From Pseudomonas triticifolii (GTDB lineage: Bacteria > Pseudomonadota > Gammaproteobacteria > Pseudomonadales > Pseudomonadaceae), in contig NZ_JACONV010000016.1 in assembly GCF_014358015.1 (NCBI RefSeq), forward strand, positions 43,216 through 107,215: 64,000 bases of DNA, in the 5' to 3' direction. This document shows positions 53,801-62,418 of this stretch, piece by piece. The stretch's first letter is position 1. Each line of letters opens with the position of its first letter. The notes under the pieces are model-generated. The model saw only the letters and a program-made list of their open reading frames with translations, was not told where the DNA came from and searched no databases. The translations under genes were made by a program, and so were the position numbers.

Positions 53801-54900
53801 TACATGGCTCCCACGGCAGGCGTCATCTGACGCTTGGCCCAGCGCATCTTCAGACGCGGGCGGTAAAGAATCAGTACGTCGCAGGCCAGCAGGAAGAACA
53901 GCATCATTCCCTGAAACAATTGGGTGATGGCGGGCGGCAGGTTCAAGGTCATCTGTGCGCTTTCCCCGCCCAGGTAAAGCAGGGCGATCAACAGACTGGA
54001 AAACAGAATGCCGATGGGATTGAGACGGCCCAGGAACGCCACGGTAATCGCCGCGTAGCCGTAGCCCGGCGACACCTGTGGCACCAATTGCCCGATGGGC
54101 CCGGTGACTTCCGACACACCCGCGAGCCCGGCCAGTGCGCCGCTGATCAACAAGGCCAGCCACACCAGACGCTTTTCACGAAAACCGACGAATCCGGCGG
54201 CGCGTTTGTCCAGGCCCAGCACCTTGATCTGGAAACCGACGAAGCTACGCTGCAGCAAGACCCACACCACCACCAGCGCCAGCAGCGCGAAGTACACGCC
54301 GACATGCGCGCGGCCGTCTTCCATCAACAGCGGCAGACGGCTGGCGTCGCCAAAGGTCGCGGACTCCGGGAAGTTCATGCCCGCAGGATCCTTGAGCGGG
54401 CCATGCACGAAGTACAGGAGCAGGTTCAGGGCGATGTAATTGAGCATGATGCTGGTGAGGATTTCGTTGGCGTTGAAGTGCGTGCGCAGCCAGGCCGTCA
54501 CCCCGGCCCAGGCCGCACCGGCCAGCGTGCCCGCCAGTAACACCATCACCAGCGCCCAGCGGCTTTCCATCTCGATGATATTGACGGCCACCGCGCTACC
54601 CGCCAGAGCACCGAGCAACAGTTGGCCTTCGGCCCCGATGTTCCAGATGCGGGCCTGATAGGCGACCGCCAGACCCAGCGCACACAGCAGAATCGGCAAT
54701 GTCTTGACCATCAGTTCCGACAGCCCGTAAAGGTCGCTGACCGGTGCAATCAGCAACGTGTGCAACGTCACCCAGGGGTCGAGCCCCAAAGCAATGAACA
54801 GGAGCGACCCGCACACCAGCGTCAGCACCGCGGCCAGCAGCGGCGAGCACCACAACATGGCGCGCGATTGCTGGCCGCGCGGTTCCAGAGAAAGCAGCAT
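53800..54900 (-). CDS. BMP-type ABC importer permease 1
   Basis: A 366-residue permease. Recognisable blocks are KTLPILLCALGLAVAYQARI, WNIGAEGQLLLGALAG, ILTSIMLNYIALNLLLYFVH, and the coupling loop LGLDKRAAGFVGFREKRLVW. These match the larger permease subunit of BMP-family (YufP-like) nucleoside importers. It is translationally coupled to permease 2 and starts 11 nt after the ATPase stop, so the order in the operon is ATPase, permease 1, permease 2. Confidence 0.92.
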   Translation of the reverse strand: MLLSLEPRGQQSRAMLWCSPLLAAVLTLVCGSLLFIALGLDPWVTLHTLLIAPVSDLYGLSELMVKTLPILLCALGLAVAYQARIWNIGAEGQLLLGALAGSAVAVNIIEMESRWALVMVLLAGTLAGAAWAGVTAWLRTHFNANEILTSIMLNYIALNLLLYFVHGPLKDPAGMNFPESATFGDASRLPLLMEDGRAHVGVYFALLALVVVWVLLQRSFVGFQIKVLGLDKRAAGFVGFREKRLVWLALLISGALAGLAGVSEVTGPIGQLVPQVSPGYGYAAITVAFLGRLNPIGILFSSLLIALLYLGGESAQMTLNLPPAITQLFQGMMLFFLLACDVLILYRPRLKMRWAKRQMTPAVGAM

Positions 54901-54911
54901 GTTTTGCTCCG

Positions 54912-56465
54912 TTAACCCGGCGTATGGGCCTGAGTGTGAGAATGATCGAACTGTCCCGCCATCCAGCCGCCGATCTGTACGGTGCTGGTCTGTCCGGTCG
55001 GGATCAGGTCAGAAAGATGCCCGCCGCTCAGGGCTGCAAGGCGGTCGCTGATCTGGAACAGTTCGTCCAGGTCTTCGGATATCACGAGAATGGCCGCGCC
55101 TGCATCGCGCAACGTGATCAGCGCACGATGAATGGCCGCAGCTGCACCTACGTCTACGCCCCAGGTCGGGTGCGCGGCGACCAGCAGTTTCGGGTTCTGC
55201 ATGATCTCGCGGCCCAGAATGAATTTCTGCAGGTTGCCGCCCGACAGGCTGCGCGCAGCGGTCTGGGCGTCCGGCGTCTTTACGGAGAAGCGACGGATGA
55301 TCTCATCGGCCAGCGCCCGAACCTTGCCGCGCTGAATCAGGCCATGACTGACCAGACCTTGTTGAAAGGCGGTGAGCAGTGCGTTGTCAGCCAGGCTCAG
55401 CTCCGGCACGGCGCCGTGACCCAAACGCTCTGCCGGGACAAAGGCCAGACCGCGCTTGCGCCTCGCATCAGGCCGCAAATGACCGACCGGTGTGTCAGCG
55501 AAGCGCAGTGTGGCGGCCTGGGCGTTGGGCAGTACCTGTTCACCGCTGAGCAGGGCCAGCAGCTCGTCCTGCCCATTGCCTGCCACGCCCGCGATGCCGA
55601 CAATTTCGCCGCTGCGCACTTCCAGACTGACCTCCCTCAGGGAGCAGCCAAACGGATCGGGGTTGTGCCACGACAAGCGCTCAACCCTCAGAAACGGCGC
55701 TGCACCGCTGACTTTTTCATACTGCGCCGTCAGCCCTTCGGCATCACCGACCATCAGCCGCGCCAGTTCCAGATCCGAGCACTCTGCCGGGATGCAGTGC
55801 CCGGACACCTTGCCGTTTCGCAACACGGTCGCGCTGTGGCACAGGGCGCGAACTTCGCCCAGCTTATGGCTGATGAACAGAATGCTGCAGCCTTCGGCGG
55901 CCAGATGCCTCAAGGTGACGAACAGCTCCTCGGCTTCCAGTGGTGTGAGCACCGAGGTGGGTTCGTCGAGAATCAGCAGGCGAATGTCCTGCATCAGGCA
56001 GCGAATGATCTCTACTTTCTGGCGCTCGCCGATCGACAGGCTATGCACCAGCCGCTGTGGCTCCAGTGCCATGCCGTAGCGCTGTGAGACCTCACGGATG
56101 CGCGGTTCCAGTTGCTTGGGTGTGCCCGCGGCTGCGCCCATGGCCAGCGCAATGTTTTGCGCCACACTCAAGGTCTCGAACAGCGAGAAATGCTGAAACA
56201 CCATGCCGATGCCCAGGCTTCTGGCTTGCGCCGGGTTGCGCATGGTCTGCGTCTGACCCTGCCAGACGATGGAGCCGGAGTCCGGTTGTGTCACGCCGTA
56301 GATGATCTTCATCAGCGTGCTCTTGCCCGCGCCGTTTTCACCCAGCAAGGCATGGATTTCTCCGGGCTGGATGGTCAGATCGACGGCGTCGTTGGCCAGA
56401 CAGCCAGGATACTGTTTGGTGATGTGGCGCAACTGGAGACGCGCAGGTGTCGCGTGGTTTGGCAT
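54912..56465 (-). CDS. BMP-type ABC importer ATPase (double ABC domain)
   Basis: A 517-residue tandem ABC ATPase like YufO and the sugar importers. Domain 1: Walker A GENGAGKST, signature SIGERQKVEI, Walker B LLILDEPT. Domain 2 is degenerate: GVAGNGQDEL in place of Walker A, signature LSGGNLQKFI and LLVAAHPTWG in place of Walker B. The ATG at 56465 begins the conserved region; the in-frame extension up to 56672 is not protein-like and is rejected. Confidence 0.92.
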   Translation of the reverse strand: MPNHATPARLQLRHITKQYPGCLANDAVDLTIQPGEIHALLGENGAGKSTLMKIIYGVTQPDSGSIVWQGQTQTMRNPAQARSLGIGMVFQHFSLFETLSVAQNIALAMGAAAGTPKQLEPRIREVSQRYGMALEPQRLVHSLSIGERQKVEIIRCLMQDIRLLILDEPTSVLTPLEAEELFVTLRHLAAEGCSILFISHKLGEVRALCHSATVLRNGKVSGHCIPAECSDLELARLMVGDAEGLTAQYEKVSGAAPFLRVERLSWHNPDPFGCSLREVSLEVRSGEIVGIAGVAGNGQDELLALLSGEQVLPNAQAATLRFADTPVGHLRPDARRKRGLAFVPAERLGHGAVPELSLADNALLTAFQQGLVSHGLIQRGKVRALADEIIRRFSVKTPDAQTAARSLSGGNLQKFILGREIMQNPKLLVAAHPTWGVDVGAAAAIHRALITLRDAGAAILVISEDLDELFQISDRLAALSGGHLSDLIPTGQTSTVQIGGWMAGQFDHSHTQAHTPG

Positions 56466-56987
56466 GTCAGGCTCTGATGCAGGAGTGGGTCGCTCGTGGG
56501 TAAAGCAAAATCCTGGCCAGGGAGTCAGCTTTTGTTGCGCGGCCCTGAATCGGGCCTGCCAGGACTGCTGATTTAAGGCTGCAGATGCTGGATAAGTGCG
56601 TTTGGCACCAGATGAGGGCATGGGCAAGAAGGAAGGGAGCCAATATGGCTCATTGATGTGAGCAAAAAACATACAGCTTCACAAGAGCGCGCTACGCTCG
56701 GCGACTGCGCTGCCCTTGCACCTGTTATCCACAGGTTGGTCCACAGTTACTGTGCGAAAGTGCGCGACCCCTGAATAACGCCGTATTGCTTAGTAGCCGA
56801 TGGTGCTAAGCCACTTTAAATCGCTGTTTTATCGATGTTTTTACAGGTTCCTGTGTGATCTGTACAAAAAACGATCAGTTGCCTGAGACGCTTGCCCGGC
56901 AAGGCTTGCAGCAGGGTGTGCTCAGCTTATCCACAGTCGGATGCACAGTAGATGTGGGCAAGTAGGCATAGACGCATGACGCCTTCA
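56466..56987. other. intergenic region with two perfect DnaA boxes
   Basis: A gap of about 520 bp between yigZ and the ABC ATPase gene, both on the minus strand. The 9-mer TTATCCACA occurs twice in the same orientation, at 56725-56733 and 56927-56935. Degenerate CCACA-type sites and AT-rich tracts (CTTTAAATCGCTGTTTTATC, 56813-56832) lie between. No ORF or tRNA is seen. It could act as a secondary DnaA-binding locus or carry DnaA-responsive promoters. Confidence 0.65.
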
Positions 56988-57581
56988 TTACAGGGTAGAT
57001 GCCGCATGCAGAATGATTCTGCCCCGACTCAGGTCCGCCAGTTGGCGCTGAAAGTTCTCAACATGCTCCGGGCCGATGGCAATCGCCATTTCCACGCCAT
57101 TGGCGGTGAAGTTTTCGGCTTCCACCCGCCCATTCGATTCCGCCAGGCGAACCTTGACCAGCGCCAGTTCGCTGAAGCTGCATTCAAGGTTGAAGGACAG
57201 CCGGTTGACCAGTTCCACACGCGCCGCTTGTTGCAGGCATTTGTTGGCACCGCCGCCATAAGCGCGGGCCAGGCCGCCGGTTCCCAATTGAATGCCGCCG
57301 TACCAGCGAATCACCAGCACCACGACCTGATCGAATCCCTGCGCTTCAATGGCGGCCAGGATCGGACGGCCAGCGGTGCCGCCAGGTTCGCCGTCATCGT
57401 TGCTGCGGTACTGATCGCCCAGCTTCCAGGCCCAGCAGTTGTGGGTCGCGTTCAGATCACTGTTGTGCTCTATAAACGCCAGCGCGTCGGCAGGGCTGGC
57501 AATCGGGGCGGCGAGGGTGATGAAGCGGCTCTTGCGAATCTCTTCACGAAACTCGCAAGGGCCGAGGAGGGTAAAAGGCAT
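56988..57581 (-). CDS. yigZ: YigZ/IMPACT family protein
   Basis: A 197-residue UPF0029 protein. The hallmark blocks are FREEIRKSRFITLAAPIASP, THNCWAWKLGDQYRSNDDGE, PGGTAGRPILAAIEAQGFDQ and VVLVIRWYGGIQLGTGGLAR. The C-terminal half is the smaller YigZ_C domain. The ATG at 57581 begins the conserved protein; a longer ORF to 58037 overlaps the tetR gene and is rejected. Function in translation control is suggested by the IMPACT family but not established for bacteria. Confidence 0.93.
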   Translation of the reverse strand: MPFTLLGPCEFREEIRKSRFITLAAPIASPADALAFIEHNSDLNATHNCWAWKLGDQYRSNDDGEPGGTAGRPILAAIEAQGFDQVVVLVIRWYGGIQLGTGGLARAYGGGANKCLQQAARVELVNRLSFNLECSFSELALVKVRLAESNGRVEAENFTANGVEMAIAIGPEHVENFQRQLADLSRGRIILHAASTL

Positions 57582-57613
57582 GCGTCTGTCCAGCTGGCAA
57601 CAAGGTGCGGATT

Positions 57614-58276
57614 CTACAAGGCTGGCGGTGTGAGCCCACAACCTTTGAGGATGATCCTGATCAGGTTCTCGCTGGCCTCGTCCATGTCTTGCTTGGTCAG
57701 GCGGGTGCGCCCGGTGACGCGACAGATCTGCGTGGCGAAGTCGGCGTAATGCTGGGTGCTGCCCCACAGCAGGAATATCAGGTGCACCGGATCGACCGCG
57801 TCCATCTTGCCAGCGTCTATCCATGCCTGGAAAACCGCTGCCCGCCCCTGGAACCACAAGCGGTAGTCCTGGCTGAAATACTCGCTCATGCACTCGCCGC
57901 CGCTGATGATTTCCATGGCGAAGATGCGTGAGGCCTGAGGCTGGCGACGTGAAAACTCCATCTTGGCGCGGATGTATCCGGTAAGTGCCTGTGCGGGATC
58001 GTCGTCCACGCTCAAGGTGTTGAAGGTGCTGTCCCACAGCTCGATGATGTTGCTCAACACCGCAACATAAAGCCCCAGTTTGTTGGTGAAGTAGTAGTGC
58101 AGGTTGGCCTTGGGCAACCCGGCCTTCAGTGCGATGGTGTTCATGCTGGTGCCCTTGAAACCGTGACGTGCAAATTCGTCTTCAGCGGCCTTGATGATTG
58201 CCTCTTCGTTCTTCTGGCGAATGCGGCTTGCAGGCTTTGCGACGTGGACGCTGTGAGCATGGACTTCAAGGGTCAT
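57614..58276 (-). CDS. TetR-family regulator, RutR-like
   Basis: A 220-residue regulator. The HTH is AAEDEFARHGFKGTSMNTIA followed by LKAGLPKANLHYYFTNKLGL. The C-terminal ligand domain (MEFSRRQPQASRIFAMEIIS, YFSQDYRLWFQGRAAVFQAW) matches the RutR/YcdC type, which in E. coli senses uracil or thymine. It lies between yigZ and a nucleobase permease gene on the same strand, consistent with control of pyrimidine or purine use. Confidence 0.87.
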   Translation of the reverse strand: MTLEVHAHSVHVAKPASRIRQKNEEAIIKAAEDEFARHGFKGTSMNTIALKAGLPKANLHYYFTNKLGLYVAVLSNIIELWDSTFNTLSVDDDPAQALTGYIRAKMEFSRRQPQASRIFAMEIISGGECMSEYFSQDYRLWFQGRAAVFQAWIDAGKMDAVDPVHLIFLLWGSTQHYADFATQICRVTGRTRLTKQDMDEASENLIRIILKGCGLTPPAL

Positions 58277-58357
58277 GGGACGATTCCGGGCAGGTCAGGG
58301 TGCACAACGAACGACAGATAACCCACCTGCGACCAACTCGCAAGCGGGCACAGGGAA

Positions 58358-59755
58358 TTATCGTTGATGCTCAAAGGGTTCAGGGCGCTGGACGGTGAGT
58401 GGCTCAGACGCAACGACTTTACTTTCGGGTATCAACAGGCACATCACAATCGCGGTCAGGCCACCGCTGGTGATGGCCGAATCGAACAGGTTCTGCACCA
58501 GTTTTGGCATGTGGTGCAGCAGTGCCGGTTGGGAAGCAATGCCCAGACCTACGCCGAACGAGGTGGCGATGATCAGCATGCTGCGCCGATCCAGTGGCGA
58601 CTGAGCGAGGATCCGCACGCCTGCCGCCGCGACACTGCCAAACATCACCAGCGTCGCGCCGCCCAGCACTGGTTTGGGAATCTGCTGAACGATGGCACCG
58701 ATGTGCGGAAACAGCCCCAGTACGAACAGCACAGCACCGATGTACAGACCCACGTAACGACTGGCAACGCCTGTCAACTGGATCACGCCATTGTTCTGGG
58801 CGAAGGTGGTATTCGGGAATGCGCTGAAGGTAGCGGCCAGCATGCAGCTCACCCCATCGCCCAGGACGCCGCCTTTGAGCCTGGCCACATAGCTGGGCCC
58901 GCTGATGGGTTGTCGGGCCAGCATGCAGTTGGCGGTCAGGTCGCCGACGGTTTCGATGCTGCTGATCAGATAAATCAGCGCAACCGGCAGGAAGGCGCTC
59001 CAGTCAAAACTGAAACCGAAGCGAAACGGTATTGGAACGCTGATCAGCGGCAGGTCATGAATAGGCTGCGGTACGAGCTTGCCGCTGAACCAGGCCGCCA
59101 CACTGCCAACCGCCAGGCCGATGATGATGCCCGACAGCCGAACCCACGGTGTGTTGGAGCGATTCAGTGCAATGATCACCACCAGCACGAACACGCCCAG
59201 CGCCAGATTAAGGGGCGAGCCGAAGTCAGGTGCATTGAAACCGCCGCCCAGATCGGTCACGCCGACCTTGATGAGGCTCACACCGATCAGCGTAATCACG
59301 ATCCCGGTCACCAGCGGCGTGATCACGCGGCGCAGTTGCCCGATGCAGCGGCTGAGCACGATCTGCACCAGCGCGCCGAAAAAGCACACACCAAAGATCA
59401 TCGCCATGATGTCTTCCGGGCTGCCACCACGCTGCTTGACCAGAAAGCCCGCCGACAGCACTGCGCCGAGAAATGCGAAGCTGGTGCCCTGCAGGCAGAT
59501 CATCCCGGCGCCGATACCGAACGGGCGGCGTGCCTGGATGGAGGTGCCGACGCCTGAGACCATCAGCGCCATGCTGATCAGGTAGGGCAGATAATCGCCA
59601 AGCCCCAGTGTCGAGCCAATGATCAGGGGCGGGGTGATGATGCCCACGAAGCTGGCCAGTACATGTTGCAGTGCTGCCAGTATGGCCGTCAGTGGTTTTG
59701 GCCGGTCATCAAGGCCGTAGATCAGGTCATTATTGTCGGACGGTTCAGGCTGCAT
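58358..59755 (-). CDS. NCS2-family nucleobase permease (uracil/xanthine/urate type)
   Basis: A 465-residue, roughly 14-helix NAT/NCS2 transporter. The signature QNNGVIQLTG (Q-N-x-G-x4-T-G) lies in FAQNNGVIQLTGVASRYVGL, and the second conserved helix holds SSIETVGDLTANCML. It should take up a nucleobase with H+. Which one (xanthine, urate or uracil) cannot be fixed from sequence; purine enzymes nearby favour a purine. It sits upstream of the rutR-like gene on the same strand. Confidence 0.92.
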   Translation of the reverse strand: MQPEPSDNNDLIYGLDDRPKPLTAILAALQHVLASFVGIITPPLIIGSTLGLGDYLPYLISMALMVSGVGTSIQARRPFGIGAGMICLQGTSFAFLGAVLSAGFLVKQRGGSPEDIMAMIFGVCFFGALVQIVLSRCIGQLRRVITPLVTGIVITLIGVSLIKVGVTDLGGGFNAPDFGSPLNLALGVFVLVVIIALNRSNTPWVRLSGIIIGLAVGSVAAWFSGKLVPQPIHDLPLISVPIPFRFGFSFDWSAFLPVALIYLISSIETVGDLTANCMLARQPISGPSYVARLKGGVLGDGVSCMLAATFSAFPNTTFAQNNGVIQLTGVASRYVGLYIGAVLFVLGLFPHIGAIVQQIPKPVLGGATLVMFGSVAAAGVRILAQSPLDRRSMLIIATSFGVGLGIASQPALLHHMPKLVQNLFDSAITSGGLTAIVMCLLIPESKVVASEPLTVQRPEPFEHQR

Positions 59756-59957
59756 GGCAGGTTCTCGCGGCTTCGCGCTCTCTGGATAAAATGCGCCAAG
59801 GGCTGGCGTTGGGTTATCCAGATGCTTTGCAAAAAGCTGTCCACTTGCTCAGGTTATGCCGCGTTAGCGTTGATATATCCCGCAGGATCAAAGATGTCCG
59901 CTGATTTCAGGCCTCGCGGTGCTGGGTGATCTGTCGATGCCGTGCCGACGAAATGTG

Positions 59958-60878
59958 TCATCGGGTAGCAGCCAGCCTTTCCAGAAAACTTTCCAGCACC
60001 AAATGAGGGCGTCGTCCTTTACGCGTCACGGTCACCAGGCTCAGGTCATAAAATCTTGAACCGGGTTTGAGGGCTCGCAATCTGCCTTCCTTTACCCAGG
60101 CGCTGGCGTAATGGTCTGGCAGGTAGCCAATATAACGGCCGGTCAATATCAGGAACGCCATGCCTTCGCGGTCCGATGCACTGGCGGTGCACCTGAGTGC
60201 CTGATAGTGAGCCTGAAGCTCGGTCGGCAGCCGAAAGGTCGGCGCAATGGCTTCCTGTGTTGCAAGGCGCTCACTGTCCAGCGCGGCATCTTCTGCATAG
60301 AACAATGGATGGCCGACTGCGCAGTAAAGCAGCGAGCGCTCGCTGTACAACGGCTGATAGTCCAGCCCCGGCAGTGCGCTGACCTGCGGGACGACGCCGA
60401 CATGCAGTCCGCCTTCAAGCACACCTTGCTCGACTTCGGCCGGTGCGACCATGCGGATGTTGATGTGCACATCCGGCCCTAGCTCCTTGAGCTGCGACAG
60501 CGCATGGGTGATGCGCATGTGGGGCATGGTGACGAGGTTGTCGGTCAGCCCGATATTCAGCTCGCCCCGCAAGTGCTGATGCAGGCCGTTGACCTCGGTT
60601 CGAAAGCTTTCCAGTGCGCTCAGCAATTGCAACGCCGACTGGTAGACCTCTTTGCCTTCATCAGTGACCGAGAAACCTGCCCGGCCACGCTGGCAGAGAC
60701 GCAGGCCCAGACGTTGCTCAAGGTCGCTCATCTGCTGACTGATTGCCGATCGGCCGATCCCGAGCGCGCTTTCGGCCGCCGAGAAGCCGCCAGCCTCGAC
60801 TACGCTCTTGAACAGGCGCAGCAGGCGGATATCGAAGTCACTGACTTGCGCAAGGGGATCGGTGCGGCGGCTACTCAT
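59958..60878 (-). CDS. bauR: LysR-family regulator of beta-alanine catabolism (BauR-like)
   Basis: A 306-residue LTTR. HTH: FDIRLLRLFKSVVEAGGFSA and AESALGIGRSAISQQMSDLE. The rest is a LysR effector domain. It is divergent from bauA, matching the bauR-bauA order known in P. aeruginosa. A perfect 6-bp inverted repeat (TTTAGT and ACTAAA) lies right in front of its start and is a candidate operator. The name rests on position and family. Confidence 0.8.
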   Translation of the reverse strand: MSSRRTDPLAQVSDFDIRLLRLFKSVVEAGGFSAAESALGIGRSAISQQMSDLEQRLGLRLCQRGRAGFSVTDEGKEVYQSALQLLSALESFRTEVNGLHQHLRGELNIGLTDNLVTMPHMRITHALSQLKELGPDVHINIRMVAPAEVEQGVLEGGLHVGVVPQVSALPGLDYQPLYSERSLLYCAVGHPLFYAEDAALDSERLATQEAIAPTFRLPTELQAHYQALRCTASASDREGMAFLILTGRYIGYLPDHYASAWVKEGRLRALKPGSRFYDLSLVTVTRKGRRPHLVLESFLERLAATR

Positions 60879-60880
60879 TG

Positions 60881-60972
60881 TTTAGTCTCTATCAAACTAA
60901 AGATCGTAAAAGTCAGATTTTCCAGACCTGGGCTCCATGGCACCTTAACTGAAATAACTGCTTGCTCAAGCA
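60881..60972. promoter_or_regulatory. bauR-bauA divergent control region with two dyads
   Basis: TTTAGT (60881-60886) and ACTAAA (60896-60901) form an inverted repeat with a 9-bp centre. TGCTTG (60959-60964) and CAAGCA (60967-60972) form a second with a 2-bp centre, 18 nt before bauA. Both sit where a LysR regulator would bind to control itself and bauA. Confidence 0.55.
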
Positions 60973-60990
60973 CACACGAGGTTCGTTTTA

Positions 60991-62337
60991 ATGAATATGC
61001 TCGAGTCGTCCGATCTTTCTGTCTCCAGTCAGCTGAAGCTTGATGCCCACTGGATGCCTTACACGGCCAATCGCAACTTCCAGCGCGACCCGCGCATGGT
61101 CGTTGCCGCGCAGGGCAGTTACCTGACAGACGACAAGGGCCGCAAGATCTACGACGCGCTTTCGGGGCTGTGGACCTGCGGTGCCGGGCACACCCGCAAG
61201 GAAATTCAGGAGGCCGTCTACAAGCAGCTGGGCGTGCTGGATTATTCACCCGGTTTTCAGTTCGGCCATCCATTGTCGTTCCAGCTGGCAGAGAAAATCA
61301 CCGATCTGACGCCGGGCAACCTCAATCATGTGTTCTACACCAACTCCGGGTCTGAATGTGCAGACACGGCGGTGAAGATGGTGCGCGCCTACTGGCGTCT
61401 GAAGGGCCAGGCGACCAAGACCAAGATGATCGGTCGAGCGCGCGGTTACCACGGTGTGAATGTGGCGGGCACAAGCCTGGGCGGCGTGAACGGTAACCGC
61501 AAAATGTTCGGTCAATTGATGGACGTCGATCATCTGCCGCACACGCTGCTGGCCAGCAACGCGTATTCGAAGGGTATGCCGGAGGCGGGTGGTATCGCAC
61601 TGGCTGACGAGATGCTCAAGCTGATCGAGCTGCACGACGCGTCGAACATCGCTGCCGTGATCGTCGAGCCCATGGCAGGTTCGGCGGGTGTGATCGTGCC
61701 GCCGCAGGGTTACCTCAAGCGTTTGCGTGAAATTTGCGATCAGCACAACATCCTGCTGATCTTCGACGAAGTCATCACTGGCTTCGGTCGCACCGGCTCC
61801 ATGTTCGGTTCGGACAGCTTCGGTGTGACCCCTGATTTGATGTGCATCGCCAAGCAGATCACCAATGGTGCGATCCCTATGGGCGCCGTGATTGCGAGCA
61901 GCGAGATTTATCAAGCGTTCATGAACCAGCCGACGCCGGAATACGCCGTCGAATTCCCTCATGGCTATACGTATTCGGCACACCCGGTCGCCTGTGCTGC
62001 AGGCCTGGCTGCGCTGGAACTGTTGCAGCGCGAGAACCTGGTGCAGCAGGCGGCGGAAACCGCCCCTCACTTCGAGCGTGCCTTGCACGGTATCAAAGGC
62101 ACCAGGAACGTGGTGGACATCCGTAACTACGGTCTGGCGGGAGCGATTCAGCTCGCGCCGCGTGATGGCGATATGATCGTGCGGCCGTTCGAAGCGGGTA
62201 TGAAGTTGTGGAAAGCCGGCTTCTATGTACGGTTTGGCGGTGACACGCTGCAGTTCGGACCGACCTTCAACAGCAAGGCGCAGGACCTGGACCGCTTGTT
62301 TGACGCTGTCGGTGAAGCGCTGAACCAGGTCGACTGA
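60991..62337 (+). CDS. bauA: beta-alanine:pyruvate aminotransferase
   Basis: A 448-residue class-III PLP aminotransferase. PLP-binding Lys288 is in CIAKQITNGAIP, Asp259 in LLIFDEVITGFGRTG, and the substrate-binding segment is SGLWTCGAGH. The sequence closely follows Pseudomonas omega-amino acid:pyruvate aminotransferase, which makes malonate semialdehyde and alanine from beta-alanine and pyruvate. It is followed by bauC, whose product consumes malonate semialdehyde. Confidence 0.95.
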   Translation: MNMLESSDLSVSSQLKLDAHWMPYTANRNFQRDPRMVVAAQGSYLTDDKGRKIYDALSGLWTCGAGHTRKEIQEAVYKQLGVLDYSPGFQFGHPLSFQLAEKITDLTPGNLNHVFYTNSGSECADTAVKMVRAYWRLKGQATKTKMIGRARGYHGVNVAGTSLGGVNGNRKMFGQLMDVDHLPHTLLASNAYSKGMPEAGGIALADEMLKLIELHDASNIAAVIVEPMAGSAGVIVPPQGYLKRLREICDQHNILLIFDEVITGFGRTGSMFGSDSFGVTPDLMCIAKQITNGAIPMGAVIASSEIYQAFMNQPTPEYAVEFPHGYTYSAHPVACAAGLAALELLQRENLVQQAAETAPHFERALHGIKGTRNVVDIRNYGLAGAIQLAPRDGDMIVRPFEAGMKLWKAGFYVRFGGDTLQFGPTFNSKAQDLDRLFDAVGEALNQVD

Positions 62338-62369
62338 TCGCCTCCGCTCACATCCTTCTTATATAAGCA

Positions 62370-62395
62370 GCAGGTGCCAAGCGATTCGCGCCTGC
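62370..62395 (+). other. hairpin between bauA and bauC
   Basis: GCAGGTGC and GCGCCTGC pair with one G-T wobble around a 10-nt loop in the 81-nt bauA-bauC gap, 14 nt before the bauC ribosome site. It may tune bauC expression or protect mRNA; no T-run follows. Confidence 0.35.
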
Positions 62396-62418
62396 AGGGA
62401 ACCCTTTTGGAGTTTTTC

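Noticed and set aside
56466..56987. Chromosome replication origin oriC
   Set aside because: Only two perfect DnaA boxes, and no dnaA, gidA, parAB or rpmH nearby.
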